From Ceratotherium simum simum (taxonomy: Eukaryota; Chordata; Mammalia; Perissodactyla; Rhinocerotidae): a stretch of DNA of 64,000 nucleotides. Below, piece after piece: positions 1-11,456 of this stretch. The position numbers and the translations under genes are program-made. The notes beneath the pieces were generated by a model. The model ran no database searches. It had not been told where the DNA came from and was given only the letters and a program-made list of their open reading frames with translations. The number at the start of each line of letters is the position of its first letter. The stretch's first letter is position 1. The stretch is from assembly GCF_000283155.1 (NCBI RefSeq), contig NW_004454216.1, positions 14,039,100 through 14,103,099 on the forward strand, given 5' to 3'.

Positions 1-188
1 TTATTTTTTCCCCCCAAAGCCCCAGTAGATAGTTGTGTGTCATAGCTGCACATCCTTCTAGTTGCTGTATGTGGGACGCGGCCTCAGCATGGCCAGAGAG
101 GCAGCGCGTCGGTGCGCGCCCGGGATCCGAACCCGGGTCGCCAGCAGTGGAGCGCGCTCACTTAACCACCAAGCCACGGGGCCGGCCC
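1..188 (-). mobile_element. Perissodactyl tRNA-derived SINE (ERE-type), minus strand
   Basis: Read on the minus strand, the head GGGCCGGCCCCGTGGC and the pol III B box lie at the right end (to 188), and the 3' module and A-rich tail (seen here as a T-rich run) lie at 1-15. The 3' module is the CAGCAACTAGAAGGATGTGCA type. The element reaches the window edge, so the tail-side target duplication cannot be checked. The small plus-strand ORF over it (33-263) is a by-product of the SINE and is not a gene. Confidence 0.9.
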
Positions 189-1042
189 GAGTTAAGGGTT
201 TTAAATGCAATTATTCTCACTTCTTTTCTTAGTTCCATGAGGAATGGAAAAATACAAATTTAACTGCCTTCAGAATTTTCATCACCTTGTAATTTAATTT
301 AAGTTTTTGTGGCCACAAGGCATTCTTCGTAATAAAACTAAAACGATGTGAAGGAGAGCACCTTCTGGTAATGGATAATTTTTGTCAGGAATTTTAGGTT
401 GTATTTCTAATTCTGCCACAGCCTCGTTAGATGACGTTATGTTCAACACGGTGCTGTTTCTTTGTCAGGCAGTTCTGTGGGTAGCATGTTAATATTCTTC
501 TAAAATACTTTTTTACTCTGACAGGAGAACTCCTGTGGGCACTTACTGGATCCAGAATATATTCATGTATCCCTTCTTTTATCTTTAAAGTTGTTCTCTT
601 TCACTCTTTTTGATTCTTCTAGCTTTCTTCTTTGTCCCAGATTATTTTTTCCTGTAAAAGAATGATAAATGCTACCCATCTGGCAGTTGTTCGCAACGAA
701 TTGAAGAGGTTTGGGAAAGTTCCCTGGCAGAGTGGCACTTACATTTGTGTCATCTATGACAGAAATATAATTACTATGTTAACATAAATATATCCTTTCT
801 GAAACATCAAAATGTTTTCAGGCTTCACCAATTATTTTAAATATTATAAATGATGGGGGTTCTTCTCTCAAGGGAGCTATCATTTTCCAGTTTCCATAAG
901 ACATAGATAGAGTCCATATTAGTGTTTAAATATTTCCAATAATACTTGTAGAGGAATTAGCTTCATAAGTTTTTAACATAAATCTAAAGTAGTTAACAAA
1001 AAATAAGTTTGCAGCAGAACGGTAGCAGACCTTGCCTTTGTC
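189..1042. other. Unassigned AT-rich sequence
   Basis: No repeat family, exon-like ORF or RNA gene was recognised. Base composition is ordinary AT-rich mammalian non-coding DNA. Confidence 0.5.
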
Positions 1043-1376
1043 AAAGACAGAGATACCCATGGCCGGCCCCGTGGCTTAGCGGTTAAGTGCGCGCTCCCCG
1101 CTACTGGCGGCCCGGGTTCGGATCCCGGGTGCGCACCGACGCACCGCTTCTCCGGCCATGCTGAGGCCGAGTCCCACATACAGCAACTAGAAGGATGTGC
1201 AACTATGACACACAACTGTCTACTGGGGATTTGGGGGGAACAAAAAAGAGGAGGATTGGCAATAGATGTTAGCTCAGAGCTGGTCTTCCTCAGCAAAAAA
1301 AGGAGCATTAGCACGTATATTAGCTGAGGGCTGATCTTCCTCACAAACAAAAAAAAAAAAAAGACAGAGATACCCA
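1043..1376 (+). mobile_element. Composite ERE-type SINE with perfect 17-bp target-site duplication
   Basis: The SINE body starts at 1060/1061 and its poly-A ends at 1359. A perfect 17-bp duplication, AAAGACAGAGATACCCA, is present at 1043-1059 and 1360-1376. The head carries an A-box-like segment near 1072-1085 and a B box GGTTCGGATCC at 1115-1125. Unlike the other copies it carries two tail modules in series: the AGCAACTAGAAGGATGTGCA module, then the GATGTTAGCTCAGAGC..CTTCCTCA module, then a partial third repeat of that unit (about 1303-1343). The perfect duplication indicates a fairly recent insertion. The 125-codon minus-strand ORF here is a SINE artefact. Confidence 0.95.
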
Positions 1377-2440
1377 GCTTCCTTTTCTTAACTGTTCATT
1401 AGGATGCCAAGACCACAACTTCCATTGACTTGTTAATTAGATGAGGCTTAAATATTTAATTTTAATGATTTACTGCTTTTTTCACAATTACATTTTGCTT
1501 TATCATTACTCACATACTACAGCACAATTTCCTTTGAAAAGATCTATAAAAGTAATTAAAGACAAAATACTCAGAGTGCATATTTTTCATAACAGTGCCA
1601 AGTGATCGGCTAGATTGTAAGAGGAGGAAATTGATGAATGGAAGAAGCAAAACAGATGGTAGAGATGCGTTCACGTGCCAACACGCTCCAGCCTGCAGTC
1701 TGCTCCAGAGTCTGCTCAAGCCAGAAACATAGCGGAAGTGACACCAGAAGCTTGATCCAGCAGAAAAGGCCCATAGTCCCCTTGGGTCCGTAAAAGTAGG
1801 CTCTGTGGCTCCAGCACAAGTAGCCCTATGCACAGCAGTACTCCACAAAAATGCTGTGTTTTCTGACCTTCTGGAAGTTTGTATGTTAAAACATCTGGTC
1901 TTTTTCAAGGGGAGAAGAGTCCTCTCTGAATAGCTGTCAGGCAATAGATGATGTTGATAAATGGATACACAGAGACAAATGGTTTACTCCCTTCTTATGT
2001 ATGGTTATCAATTTTTTTCCTATTTGTGATTAATCTTTCCTTTGTTTTTCACTAATATGTAGTGGACATCCCAATATTCTCTTGGAGTCACACAGATAAT
2101 TAAAATGAAAGCTTTGCTCCTAGGTTTATCACAACTTCCGTCTGCTAAGAGAAACTTTGAATGAACACTGTTAAGGCAATAAGAATGCTGGTAAAGGGAA
2201 CTGAAAAGATTAAGTAAATCAAAGCAATTTTCTTTTGGCTTCAGAATGTCTTTTTAGTTCCCAAGATGGTGGCAAATTCATAATTGGACAAGAGTATCCC
2301 CAGCTCCTAACCAAGGTCATTTTTGATTAGTGTTCCAATTAGTGCCTTGTGAGTAAACTACATTGAAGTCATCAATAAAATTAGCAAGGAACAAAAGTCA
2401 GATGATAGTGGGTTTTAATATTTAAATTTTTGCTGACCAT
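1377..2440. other. Unassigned sequence with a 144-codon minus-strand ORF
   Basis: The stretch has no confident repeat call. A 144-codon ORF on the minus strand (1510-1944) has no recognisable domain, and a second frame (1610-1819) is also open. The part from 1650 to 1830 is less AT-rich than its surroundings and may be a decayed LTR or pseudogene fragment. Confidence 0.4.
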
Positions 2441-2660
2441 TAGTTGTAACAGTGAACGTTTAGAAAAAACTAAATGTCCAACACTATGAGATTGGTGAAA
2501 TAAAGCATACTATTTTATACTATGGGATATTGGGCAACCAAGGGCGTCAATTTTCAGGAATATTACATACGACAGGAAAATGTGTGTGATATAATATTAA
2601 GTAAAAGAAACCCAAATCAATCCAGTATAAACTGTTCTGATATTTGTCTGTCTTCCTGAC
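2441..2660 (+). mobile_element. Old L1 3'-end fragment (probable)
   Basis: The order of phrases (AAATGTCCAACA, then a window matching 'ggaatactat', then TGTGTGATATAATATTAAGT) follows the ORF2/3'UTR boundary of old mammalian L1M copies. It is strongly diverged and no ORF is left. Confidence 0.4.
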
Positions 2661-3934
2661 TGAGAACAAATAGTAGATTTCAATAATGATTTTAGAAAAG
2701 CATCTCTTGAAATGGCTCTTAGGAGGGAATGGAGGAACAAAACTGGGGCGTTGGATTAAGGGGGGAAAATCTACTTTTGATGGACAGGTATTTAAGGATG
2801 GCTGAAGCACAGGGAGCATTAAAGGGTACACATGGAGGAGAAGGGGAACCACTATAAGGTTATGAACCACAACTAGTTTGGTCAAATAGTACTGCAGGCA
2901 GCCAAGCCTTCATGACTTCATGGAACAAGTTACCAATTATTTGAGGATCCAGCAGTAGTAAATTATGACAATCCCACATGAGTAACTGACCCAATGCCTG
3001 TCACTGCACTGGAACCTAAGATCAAAATTCAAATACGGATGACATATGACTTTTCTATCTTTTTACTTGTCTGTCCATAACACCTTAATAAATCAGTCTT
3101 TTTTCCTCTTCTACACACCTGGTGGAAAGTATACTTCATGAATTGGCCAAAATAAACAAGTAGCCTAGGGAGGTAAATTAGTCCTTAAAATTTTCAATTT
3201 AATCCACAAGATACTTTGCAACCCACACAAACTACTCTAATGAAACTTATAAATTAAACATGCTTATTAAAAAAATAAATAGGGTCATTAGAATACATAA
3301 AAATATCAAGGATGTGAGAAAGAATATAGACAACACTAATTTTTAAATTGTCATCTCTGGTCACCTTGTCTAGCCAAATCTCAGATAGTATTTTCTTCCC
3401 CCTTCAGAAAACTGGACGTAAGAGGGATGAGAATCTCATCCAAGGGATTCATTACCCTACCCTGGAACCAAAATTCGAGGGTGAAGTAGATAGGTTTTTG
3501 TTTAGCAGTTCAAGGTCAAAGTGAAGAATAACATCTCCCTATGAGCTCACACATTCTCTTAATTAGAAGGTCTTCTGATCGACACCCTGTAAGGCATCAA
3601 TAATTTATACCTTGCTGTGTAACATACATTGCTTTGTTCAGATCATCAAAAAAATACCCAGCATAATGTTTGCAAAAGGAAGTCTTCACTGGGGAGAGGT
3701 TGGAGTGAGAAGAGGATGAGAAAGAAAATGGGGGGACAGGAGACTTTTCTGGGAAGGGCAGATCCAGTCTAGGTACGTCACGTGAGGATTTTGATCCCTA
3801 AAGGCAACATGAAGACTCTGGGACTCTGAGGAGTGGAAGAAGCTATAGAATGGGAAGCAGAAGGCAAACAAAACTCATTTCACTTTTTAATTTTTTCCTA
3901 GAGCCCAAGGCCAGTTTTCCACTGAAAATAGTCT
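2661..3934. other. Unassigned sequence
   Basis: No family recognised. ORFs at 2547-2885 (extends into this stretch) and 3686-3871 are short minus-strand frames with low-complexity translations and are not supported as genes. Confidence 0.45.
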
Positions 3935-4370
3935 TTAACCTTTGGAGAGCTATTAATACCAGGTGTCAAGCTAGCACATTTATTAGGGGTCTGATCACAC
4001 TGAAGAATCCTAGCAAGCAGGGCCTATATTTTATTCATCTTTTTTAGCCCTGGCATTTGGTAGTGAGATAAGGCAAAGATAAGCAAAAATGAATAAGATG
4101 ATAACTTCTTTCATGAAACTTACTGCCAAAAAGGAATCAATTAAACAAAGTAGTTAAAGTTTCTAACAGGCATGTGCGCTGGGTACACAGGGAACACAGG
4201 AAAAAGAGTAGGTGCAAGTGGTCAATTTGCTGGGGGAGGCAAAGCTGAGAGAGTCTTTATAGAGCAGATGATGTTCATGTTGCTGTTTGGTGTTCGTGTT
4301 GGGAAGAGAAAGAGCAAAGGGTTTTCTAGACCAAAGGAAAAGCAGTGTAAGCCAAAGTCATGGGTCTTAC
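3935..4370 (-). mobile_element. Diverged L2 LINE fragment(s)
   Basis: The right part (4070-4365), read on the minus strand, keeps the order of the L2 3' region, including the segment near 4300-4360 that corresponds to the 'gcaaaggcatggg' landmark. The left part (about 4000-4070) looks more like an L2 3' end on the plus strand, so two fragments may meet here. Divergence is high. Confidence 0.4.
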
Positions 4371-5489
4371 TGGGGTCCCATTGTACCTCCCGTGCTCTCA
4401 TTCAATTTCAACTCCTAACTAATATAGTAATTTGTGACACTGTCTCACTCCAATCATTAGACAGCCATTAGCATGTCCATAACACTTTTTCAGCTCTATA
4501 TTCATAAAGTATCTATCTGTCAGATCAGAGCTTATCCCATCAATTGACAAATACAATGAATACATCTGAGTCCAGGACATGTTATCTGATGTGATTGTCT
4601 CTCTTTCTCAAGAAAGGAAAAACTAGGAATAAAATTCCCTCTCCTAGATTATAAAACGAGTCTGTGACATCTTGTGGTTCTCACTGCAAGTCGTGTTTCA
4701 ACTGAGAAAGTTTCTTTACGTTAAATTACAGGTGAGCTCCGCAATGGATTCAGTATCAGACTCACATTCGTGAAGTGAGTTATTTGAAGTCTTAGTTAAA
4801 GGCTGTGATTTCCTGGCTATGAACTGAACTTTATCAACAGTAGTTGCATAACCATGCCAAACAATCTGGTATCTTCTCTACAACACTGGCACTTGGAGAA
4901 AAGATGGCGCTGTCCCTTGGCAGATTGGTACTTTTAGAGTCAAAAGACTTACTGTAGCATTAACAAACACATTTGGTAAGTATGGGATTATATATTTGGA
5001 ATTTTATCCACTTGTACTTTGTGAGTACACACCAAAAAAAGAAAAAGGCGAAAATAATCTATAAAATGACTTTCTTAAGGCAGTGACATATGAAGATAGA
5101 ACAGCTGTATGTTTGACTTTCTGAAATAGCCTCTTGTAAAGGAGATATCTCTTATTCAATCTGCACACATGATAGTGAAGGCAGCTGTTGTGTAGAGTTC
5201 TGTGATTCTGTGCCAAACCTAGATCTTGTAGTGATAAGAGTGTTTAGAAAGTTAAATGCTTGCTTTTTTTGAGTACTTGCCCATACATGTTTCTAGTCTC
5301 TGCTTGGAGAAATCAGACGTACTCTTCAGGTGAAAGGAATGGGTGAAAAGTGAGTAAGTGGACCTGAGTCTTTAACCTTCAGATGTCATGCCAGCAACTT
5401 AACACAGTGAGAGGCTGCTAACCATTAAAATTCTTAGCACTTCATAGGAATTTTTTCTAAAATTCCTACATAAAGATATGATTTTCTTT
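4371..5489. other. Unassigned sequence
   Basis: Nothing recognised. Small ORFs (for example 5004-5216 on the minus strand) lack any domain signature. Confidence 0.45.
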
Positions 5490-5640
5490 AATTTTTAATA
5501 CAGAAATCACAAAGGCCATCCAATTCAACCACTCATTTAACATTTTTGGAAACTGAGATGCAAAGAAGTAAAGGTGCAGGGCCACACAGCCAGGACTAGA
5601 CACAGCTGTCTTGCACTCCTAAGGTGACAAATGTGCCAAG
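5490..5640 (-). mobile_element. MIR3-like SINE, minus strand
   Basis: The plus strand reads GGCCATCCAATTCAACC, then CATTTAACATTTTTGGAAACTGAG, then GGGCCACACAGCCAGGACTAG. This is the reverse complement of the MIR3 3' half and core. The copy is old and diverged. Confidence 0.55.
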
Positions 5641-5800
5641 GACAGTTGGAGGTCATGTAGCTCAGGCATTTTCCACCAAGGGCTGTATTTATTCTATTTC
5701 TCTAGAGACCTTAAGCTCAAAATAATATCTTGACTCCAAAGTCCTGCATGGATCATGTAATAATTATTACCCACAATCTTCAAGATTATACATAATTGTC

Positions 5801-6430
5801 CTTTATTCATTCTTTTCACAAACATTTGTCTAGTACTTATTATAAGTCAGGCATTGTATTGTAAATAAAAAACAACATGGTCTCTGTCTTCGTGGAACTT
5901 AAAACACTCTAGGTATTATACAATATAATTGCATCATATACTATCATACAATTTCAATGTGTAATAAGTGCCACAAAGAAAAAGAACAGCGTGCAATGAG
6001 AGGCAATAAGGAGGAACTAGTAATTTATTTTAGACATGAGAGTCAGAGAGGCTTTCTGAAGGAAGGGACATTTGAACTCAGATCACAAAGATAATAGAGC
6101 TTAGTCAGATGGAGAGCGGTGGGAGTGGGACACCTTGCCAAAGGGAACAGCACAGAGGCCTTGGCATGTTGGAGGCTCTGAAGGGAGGCCAGTGCAGGTG
6201 GGGAATGGACAGTCAGGGTGAGTGATAGAGAACGAGATTGGAGAGGTAGTCAGGGACCCAATCACAGAGGCCTTTTGGGCAATGCTGAAGACTTTGAATT
6301 GCATTCCAAGTGCAATGGGAAGCATTTGAAGCATTTTTCAGCAGGGGTGTTAATATGATCCAATTTACGTTATTAAAGTGATCAGTATGTCTGATCAGCA
6401 TTTGATGATTACTAGACTTAACACACAGAG
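5801..6430 (-). mobile_element. L2 LINE fragment, minus strand
   Basis: The plus strand starts at the L2 3' end (ATTCATTCTTTTCACAAACA, then AAGTCAGGCATTGTATTG), passes through 'aggccttggcatgttggaggctctg', and reaches the ORF2 C-terminal coding region ('ttgcattccaagtgcaatgggaagcatt', near 6297-6327). The reading frame is destroyed. The minus-strand ORFs at 6101-6334 and 6213-6542 are leftovers of it. Confidence 0.75.
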
Positions 6431-6589
6431 TGTATATGTGACAGCTGGAATCAAGAAACTTTAACTTATCCTGCCTGGGTGCAGAATATTGTACAACTCC
6501 ACAAGCAGGGAAGCCCAGCAGCCACAGCAGGCAAGACCTCAAAAGTGGAACCAGACAGATGCTGAGTTTTCACGGAGGAAGCTCTGAAC

Positions 6590-6840
6590 CTCACCATTCC
6601 ACCTGTTTATTCCTTGGTTTCCAACCTTGTCCCCTGACACTCAGTTACTTCCCTTCTCTCTATCTACACATTGCCTCCTTCTCCAGGCACTAAACTTTCC
6701 ATTTCTTATTTGGCTTTCAATCTCATCTCTCCTGTCTTCTGGTATTTTTATAACCCCAATGACTTTGACAGTCCTTTGCATATAGCAGAGCTTTTTTTTT
6801 TAACACTTGTTGAAGAAATAAATGGATGAATGAATATTAT
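6590..6840 (+). mobile_element. Possible L2 3'-end fragment, plus strand
   Basis: A pyrimidine-rich run followed by TTTGCATATAGCAGAG and AACACTTGTTGAAGAAATAAATGGATGAATGAAT resembles the L2 3' terminus. The rest is too diverged for a firm call. Confidence 0.35.
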
Positions 6841-8130
6841 AAATTGGAACTTGGATTTTGCTATCAACAGAGGATACCAATCATTGTATTGCCTAGTGGT
6901 GAGGAAATAAAAATAAAAACTATAATTATTCTTCTTTGTTTTATTGCCTCTGATGAACTGGAAGCTTTGAGCAGTCTTTCTAGTTTTGTCTTTCTTTTTC
7001 CAAATCTTCACAGGCGTCATTCAATCGAAATTACTGATGCTCAATGACTAGTGGTACAGCACTTTAAAATCAAATATGAGATGCTGTAACATGCCTGTCC
7101 ACTGGAGACACTGGCCATCTTTTTAAAGAGGGTACTTGCGGGGTTTGATGTCTCCTTTGAGATTTTGATGTGACTCATGACCTCCCTGACGCTTTGTCCA
7201 ACTTTTTTTCCTGGAATGAAAGAGCTGTCAAATAGTCACGCCATTAAAATCGTCACGCACGCAACCTAGCCGGAAATAGTACCCTGCTGTCTTGGAGTGC
7301 TTAAACTTGATGAATATTCCCTTTTCTGTCCTCCTGAGGTCATTTATAATGCTGTGTATTTGTAGTCTCCCTGCTGGGATTCGTTTGACCTTGAGATAAC
7401 ACACATTACCAGAAGAAAACACAGCTGACACATCTGAAGCAGGTATGCTTTATTACAAAAAAAGAAAGCAAGCTTAAGACATTGTAGGGTATAATGTTTA
7501 CTTTCTTTAATGATTTCTATGACAAATTGACAATATCATGTCAAAAACTAATATTTTTCTAAAGGTCAGAATTGATGCCTGTCTATGTACTGAGTAGATA
7601 AGAAAACTGTAAACAAGTGTAGTTTATTATTTGCTACCTCGCACCCATCGTATGGCTCTCTCAGCATTACCTATTGCTTGCCTTCCCATGAGAAAACCTA
7701 TACTGCATCCTTTGTCTTAATCATTGGGGACTGTGCTCTCTGTTGTCTGCCACCACTGGAAATGGTTTGGATCAACAAATCACCGGAGGTTTTATTGACA
7801 TTGATTCAGAGCATAATACTCTAGGAATATTGATACTTTACTAAGGGACTTGAAAAGACCTAGAAGCCCTCCAGAAAGACCTGAAGGAATATAGCTTAAA
7901 TTGTGGCATTTCAGATGGGGATTTGGACAGGAGCTAGTCTGGGTCTGAGTAAATCTTCCTTCCTTGTGCCCTCAAATCAAACCAGCTAAGCCCTCCCTGC
8001 CACACCAGTCCCGGGGAAGAGAGTCAAAGCAGATTGCCTGTTTCTTGTAACACTATCATTATTAAAGTGGGAAGTATGAAATCTGGAATCAGATCGGTTC
8101 ATTGCCAAGTTCTGATTAGTTGGCTTAGTC
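6841..8130. other. Unassigned sequence
   Basis: No family recognised. Two overlapping short ORFs on opposite strands (6748-7020 and 6826-7047) are mutual shadows in AT-rich DNA. Confidence 0.45.
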
Positions 8131-8141
8131 TTCAAAGTGTC

Positions 8142-8152
8142 TGTGTGTGTGT

Positions 8153-8188
<36 letters not shown>
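8142..8188. repeat. (TG)n microsatellite
   Basis: About 23 TG units with one interruption (TGAG near 8157). It is likely polymorphic in length and can adopt Z-DNA-prone purine-pyrimidine alternation. Confidence 0.95.
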
Positions 8189-8190
<2 letters not shown>

Positions 8191-8214
8191 GCTTTACTTA
8201 ATATGATTATTTAA

Positions 8215-8495
8215 TTATAGTTCTGCCACATACTATCTGTATAATCTCCTTCAGATTGTTTATTGTCTGTGAGGTTGATCATCCTCAGATCTAAAACAGA
8301 AATAAAAATCCCATCCTCGATTTAACTTCAATGTGTCAGACACTATACATGTTGCTAGATATATTCTATTTAAATTAATTCAAGTTAAATCGAGGATGGG
8401 ATTTTTATTTCTGTTTTAGATCTGAGGATGATCAACCTCACAGACAATAAACAGTGTCTGACACATAGTAGGTCATCAATAAATATTAGATCCTT
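8215..8495 (+). mobile_element. MIR SINE carrying an inverted internal duplication
   Basis: The flanks read as one plus-strand MIR. On the left is TTCTGCCACATACTATCTGT, then the core '..cctcagatctaaaacagaaataaaaatccc'. On the right is GTGTCTGACACATAGTAGG, then TCATCAATAAATATTAG. Between them, 8329-8453 is an inverted copy of MIR sequence. MIRs are over 100 million years old, so the exactness of the inverted copy shows that the rearrangement is far younger than the SINE. Confidence 0.8.
8257..8453. repeat. Perfect 72-bp inverted repeat with 53-nt spacer
   Basis: The left arm 8257-8328 and right arm 8382-8453 are exact reverse complements over all 72 positions. The spacer is 8329-8381. In addition, the 13-mer at 8331-8343 is the exact reverse complement of the 13-mer at 8454-8466. 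This arrangement fits copying from the opposite strand followed by return to the original template. A transcript would form a 72-bp stem with a 53-nt loop. Confidence 0.97.
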
Positions 8496-9687
8496 TCATT
8501 GAATAAAAGGCAACTTCATTTATGCACCCTCTTTGAAACTAGCATGAACAAAACCTTATGTTTATAAATAAAATACATAAATATGATTCAACTGCAAACT
8601 GAAAACAAACACATTTGGTAGACATGTGGTATTGTTATATTGATTTATTGACTTTTTTACTTTAAGCAATGCTCACAAAAAACAAATTAACTTTAAAATA
8701 TCAGAAATACATTATGTGTATTACAAAAACATGTCAATTAAAGCTGTAGTAGTAATGAAATAAATCATCAAAATCCAACCTAAAATTGGTATCTAAAAAT
8801 TTTCATTAGCTATAAAATTATTAGGTAAAAATTATATGAGGTATAAAATTTTTCTATAAGTATATAAAAATTTTTATCTTGAAAGTTGCCTTGGTCTTTT
8901 ACAAACCAGATCTTGAGTTAGATGAAGAAAGGAAATTATTTCATGCCAAGGGCTTTAAAGGAAAATACTCTGCTTCCGGTCTTCCATGGCTAAGGCCAGG
9001 GACCGCACTGCCAGATGCATAGAGCAAATTGTCTGAGAACTCTCATGTCTGTTTCTTTCTACCCACTTCAGGGAAGAGAGCTACCATTTAATACACTCTT
9101 CTCCAAAATCCTTCTCAGTGCCCTTCTCTTCTCAGCTCGAACACTTTCAAGTCAAATTTCCTCTCACCTAGAGAGAATGGAAGGCTCTGATGATTGGAAA
9201 TTTCTTGCTCGCTAGGCCTCCTGTGAGTCTAGTGACACACTGGAAATAGAACAGAAAGGTAGACAACTGGCCACAGCAAGGAACTGCCTTCCCCAGCCTG
9301 ATATTTGAAAGTATACCAGGCCAAGTCCTTAGATGCTCTGACCTGGTAGATCCTTCAATACATGTTGGCTGCAATGACCACCAAACTTAGAGTCTGGCCG
9401 CACGAAGAAATAAGGAGACATTAGGGAGAAGTTTCTACACCCATCCTTAGTTTGAGTATGTTATTTCCACTGCTTTTTGCTGGCTTAGTAGTAAACTGGA
9501 GTGAAATCCACCTGGAACTAAATCTAAACCTACCATTCTCCAAACCAATTAAGGATTCTAATAAATGTGGAGACTTAAGTGTATTTTCAACTCATTTTTT
9601 TAAGTGTTAGATGAAAATTATAAAAGTCAATAAGTGCTTTCATTTTTGAACCACTTAAGAGTTAAAACCACTTAAGAGTGTGGGAAA
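8496..9687. other. Unassigned AT-rich sequence
   Basis: No repeat family recognised. A 14-bp direct repeat AACCACTTAAGAGT lies at 9649-9662 and 9666-9679. Confidence 0.45.
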
Positions 9688-9734
9688 GTGACGGTGTTTG
9701 GGCCAACACTAATTCTCGACTACTGATGTCTTCT
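9688..9734 (+). repeat. Dispersed direct repeat, copy A
   Basis: It matches 11410-11456 without gaps at 39 of 47 positions, sharing GGTGTTTGGGCCAACACT exactly. The similarity fades after a few more bases. It may be a piece of an unrecognised old repeat family. Confidence 0.75.
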
Positions 9735-9769
9735 ATAAGTCATGAGGATGAAAATAAGAAGATATTTTT

Positions 9770-9890
9770 ATTTGTTTTGTTTTTTATTTATTTCTGTATT
9801 CCCAGAAACTAGAATAGTGTTTCTAGCACCTAGTAGTAGCTCAATAAATATTTGTTGACTGACTGACTGAAGGAATGAGTGAATAGTAAA
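9770..9890 (+). mobile_element. L2 LINE 3' terminus
   Basis: The segment contains TGTATTCCCAGAAACTAGAATAG, then CTCAATAAATATTTGTTGAC, then GACTGACTGAAGGAATGAGTG, the ordered 3' end of L2 on the plus strand. Confidence 0.7.
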
Positions 9891-11409
9891 AGCAGAACAT
9901 ATGTAGTACTTCAAAAGAGGAGATATGTGTTAGGGTGTAGAGGATTCCGGTCTTAGAAGCAGCGATAGAACAGGGAGTACTATGCGAGGGTAGAGAAGAG
10001 TGAGAAAAGACAGGGCTCTGATGGAAATATGAGAAATGATATCTACAGAGGGAAGTCGCCTCTCAGAAATGAGGACAAAGTACACACATCTGAGTTAATA
10101 TAAAGATAAAGGAAAACGTGTTGACATAGCAGATGGTGGAAGGGCCTAGTAAAAAGGAAGGACTGAATTATATACAAATGTGAAAATGGAAAGGAATTGG
10201 AGTCACTTTTTGTCCTTGGAGAAAAAGTTGTTAATAACCAAGAGAAAGATACTGGTAGTTAGGAGTTAAACTGGAGAATTAGTGATAGGGACGAGGAAGG
10301 GGAGAAGGGAAGGAAAGCATAAGACTTGAACAGGCCACAATATCCCATGAGCCTGCTCACGTTCTATAGCTTCTAGGGGCTGCAAATTGAAGTGCCTGCA
10401 GGAGACAGGTAATGAGTGACTGGGGCCTAATGGAAAAATAGAAAGCATATTCCCCTTCTAAAGGCAGCAGTCAACACAGCTCCCATGATTGTTTGCCATC
10501 CAGAAATTGACTCAAAGGAGAAGCCAACAATCTGCATTTGTACGTAAAATCTTCTAATTTGTAAATGTTGGAAACTGATTCAACTTTTATAAAAATAGTT
10601 TGTGGCGCATAGTGACATGGATTTATAAAACATAGAATTGAGGGAAAAAAAGAATGAGATTTATGGCATAATATCATTTATATAAATTAAAAATACATTC
10701 ACATAAAAAACAACACAAAATATTCTATAGGATTTAATGTACATTAACTAACATAAATCAAACAGGTTAGAGTCCTGCTTTGATTATGGGGGACAAAACT
10801 CTGACTATGAGAAATGAGAGGGAAATATGAAATTTTTTTAAAAAATCAAGAAGAGTCCTACATGATCATATAATAACATGCTATGGATTAAGAAGTGTGA
10901 TTATCCAACTTTCTGTACATAAGATCCAAAAGTAAATGAATAATATAACATAAAATACACAGTAAAGATCCAAATGAACAAAAATACTTTAGTAGCTGAA
11001 TTTGATCTGTGAGCCACTGGTTTGAAAATCCTTACTTACATCTTCTCCTCTAGAAGCTGCCCATGAATGTAGTCAGAAAATTGGAGAATTTTGAAGAAAA
11101 TTGGCTGGTAGAAGGGTTTAGAGGCAATGGCTTATGAGCACTAAGTTTTCATCGCTGCTGCTGCTGCTGTATCATCTGCTGAGGCAGCTTCAGAGGGTTT
11201 TGTGCGAGGGGTAAGCAACATAATGAAGAGCAACAGACAGAGAAAATGTATCAGAAACAGCCGAACCAAAACTTGCCTCTAATGGCTCTGATCCAGTCCC
11301 AAACACTTCACGGTACCCTATTTTCATGTAAAGCATTTTTAAAAGTTCTCGGAGTCGTCTCTTTCAACAATTATTGCAAACCCTTTCTGCACATACCTCG
11401 TGATCATAG
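9891..11409. other. Unassigned sequence, purine-rich in its left third
   Basis: 9900-10350 is strongly purine-rich on the plus strand, as in heavily decayed minus-strand L2, but no landmark is certain. A (GCT)5 run lies at 11154-11170. Confidence 0.4.
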
Positions 11410-11456
11410 GTGATGGTGTTTGGGCCAACACTCATTCCCAACCACTGACATTTTCT
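11410..11456 (+). repeat. Dispersed direct repeat, copy B
   Basis: Partner of 9688-9734 in the same orientation, about 1.7 kb away, identical at 39 of 47 positions. Confidence 0.75.

Noticed and set aside
1061..1130. Possible tRNA gene (A and B boxes present)
   Set aside because: The boxes belong to the tRNA-derived SINE head; the segment lacks a paired acceptor stem, has SINE tails and target duplications, and recurs six more times in the window.
973..1350. 125-codon minus-strand ORF
   Set aside because: It lies mostly within the SINE at 1060-1359; GC-rich SINE heads commonly produce such frames. The same applies to ORFs at 33-263, 18839-19154, 34585-34816 and 41881-42159.
11130..11220. 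Possible exon: (GCT)5 leucine-rich run followed by a GGGGTAAGC donor-like site
   Set aside because: No matching acceptor, no coding context on either side, and a short triplet run explains the leucine stretch.
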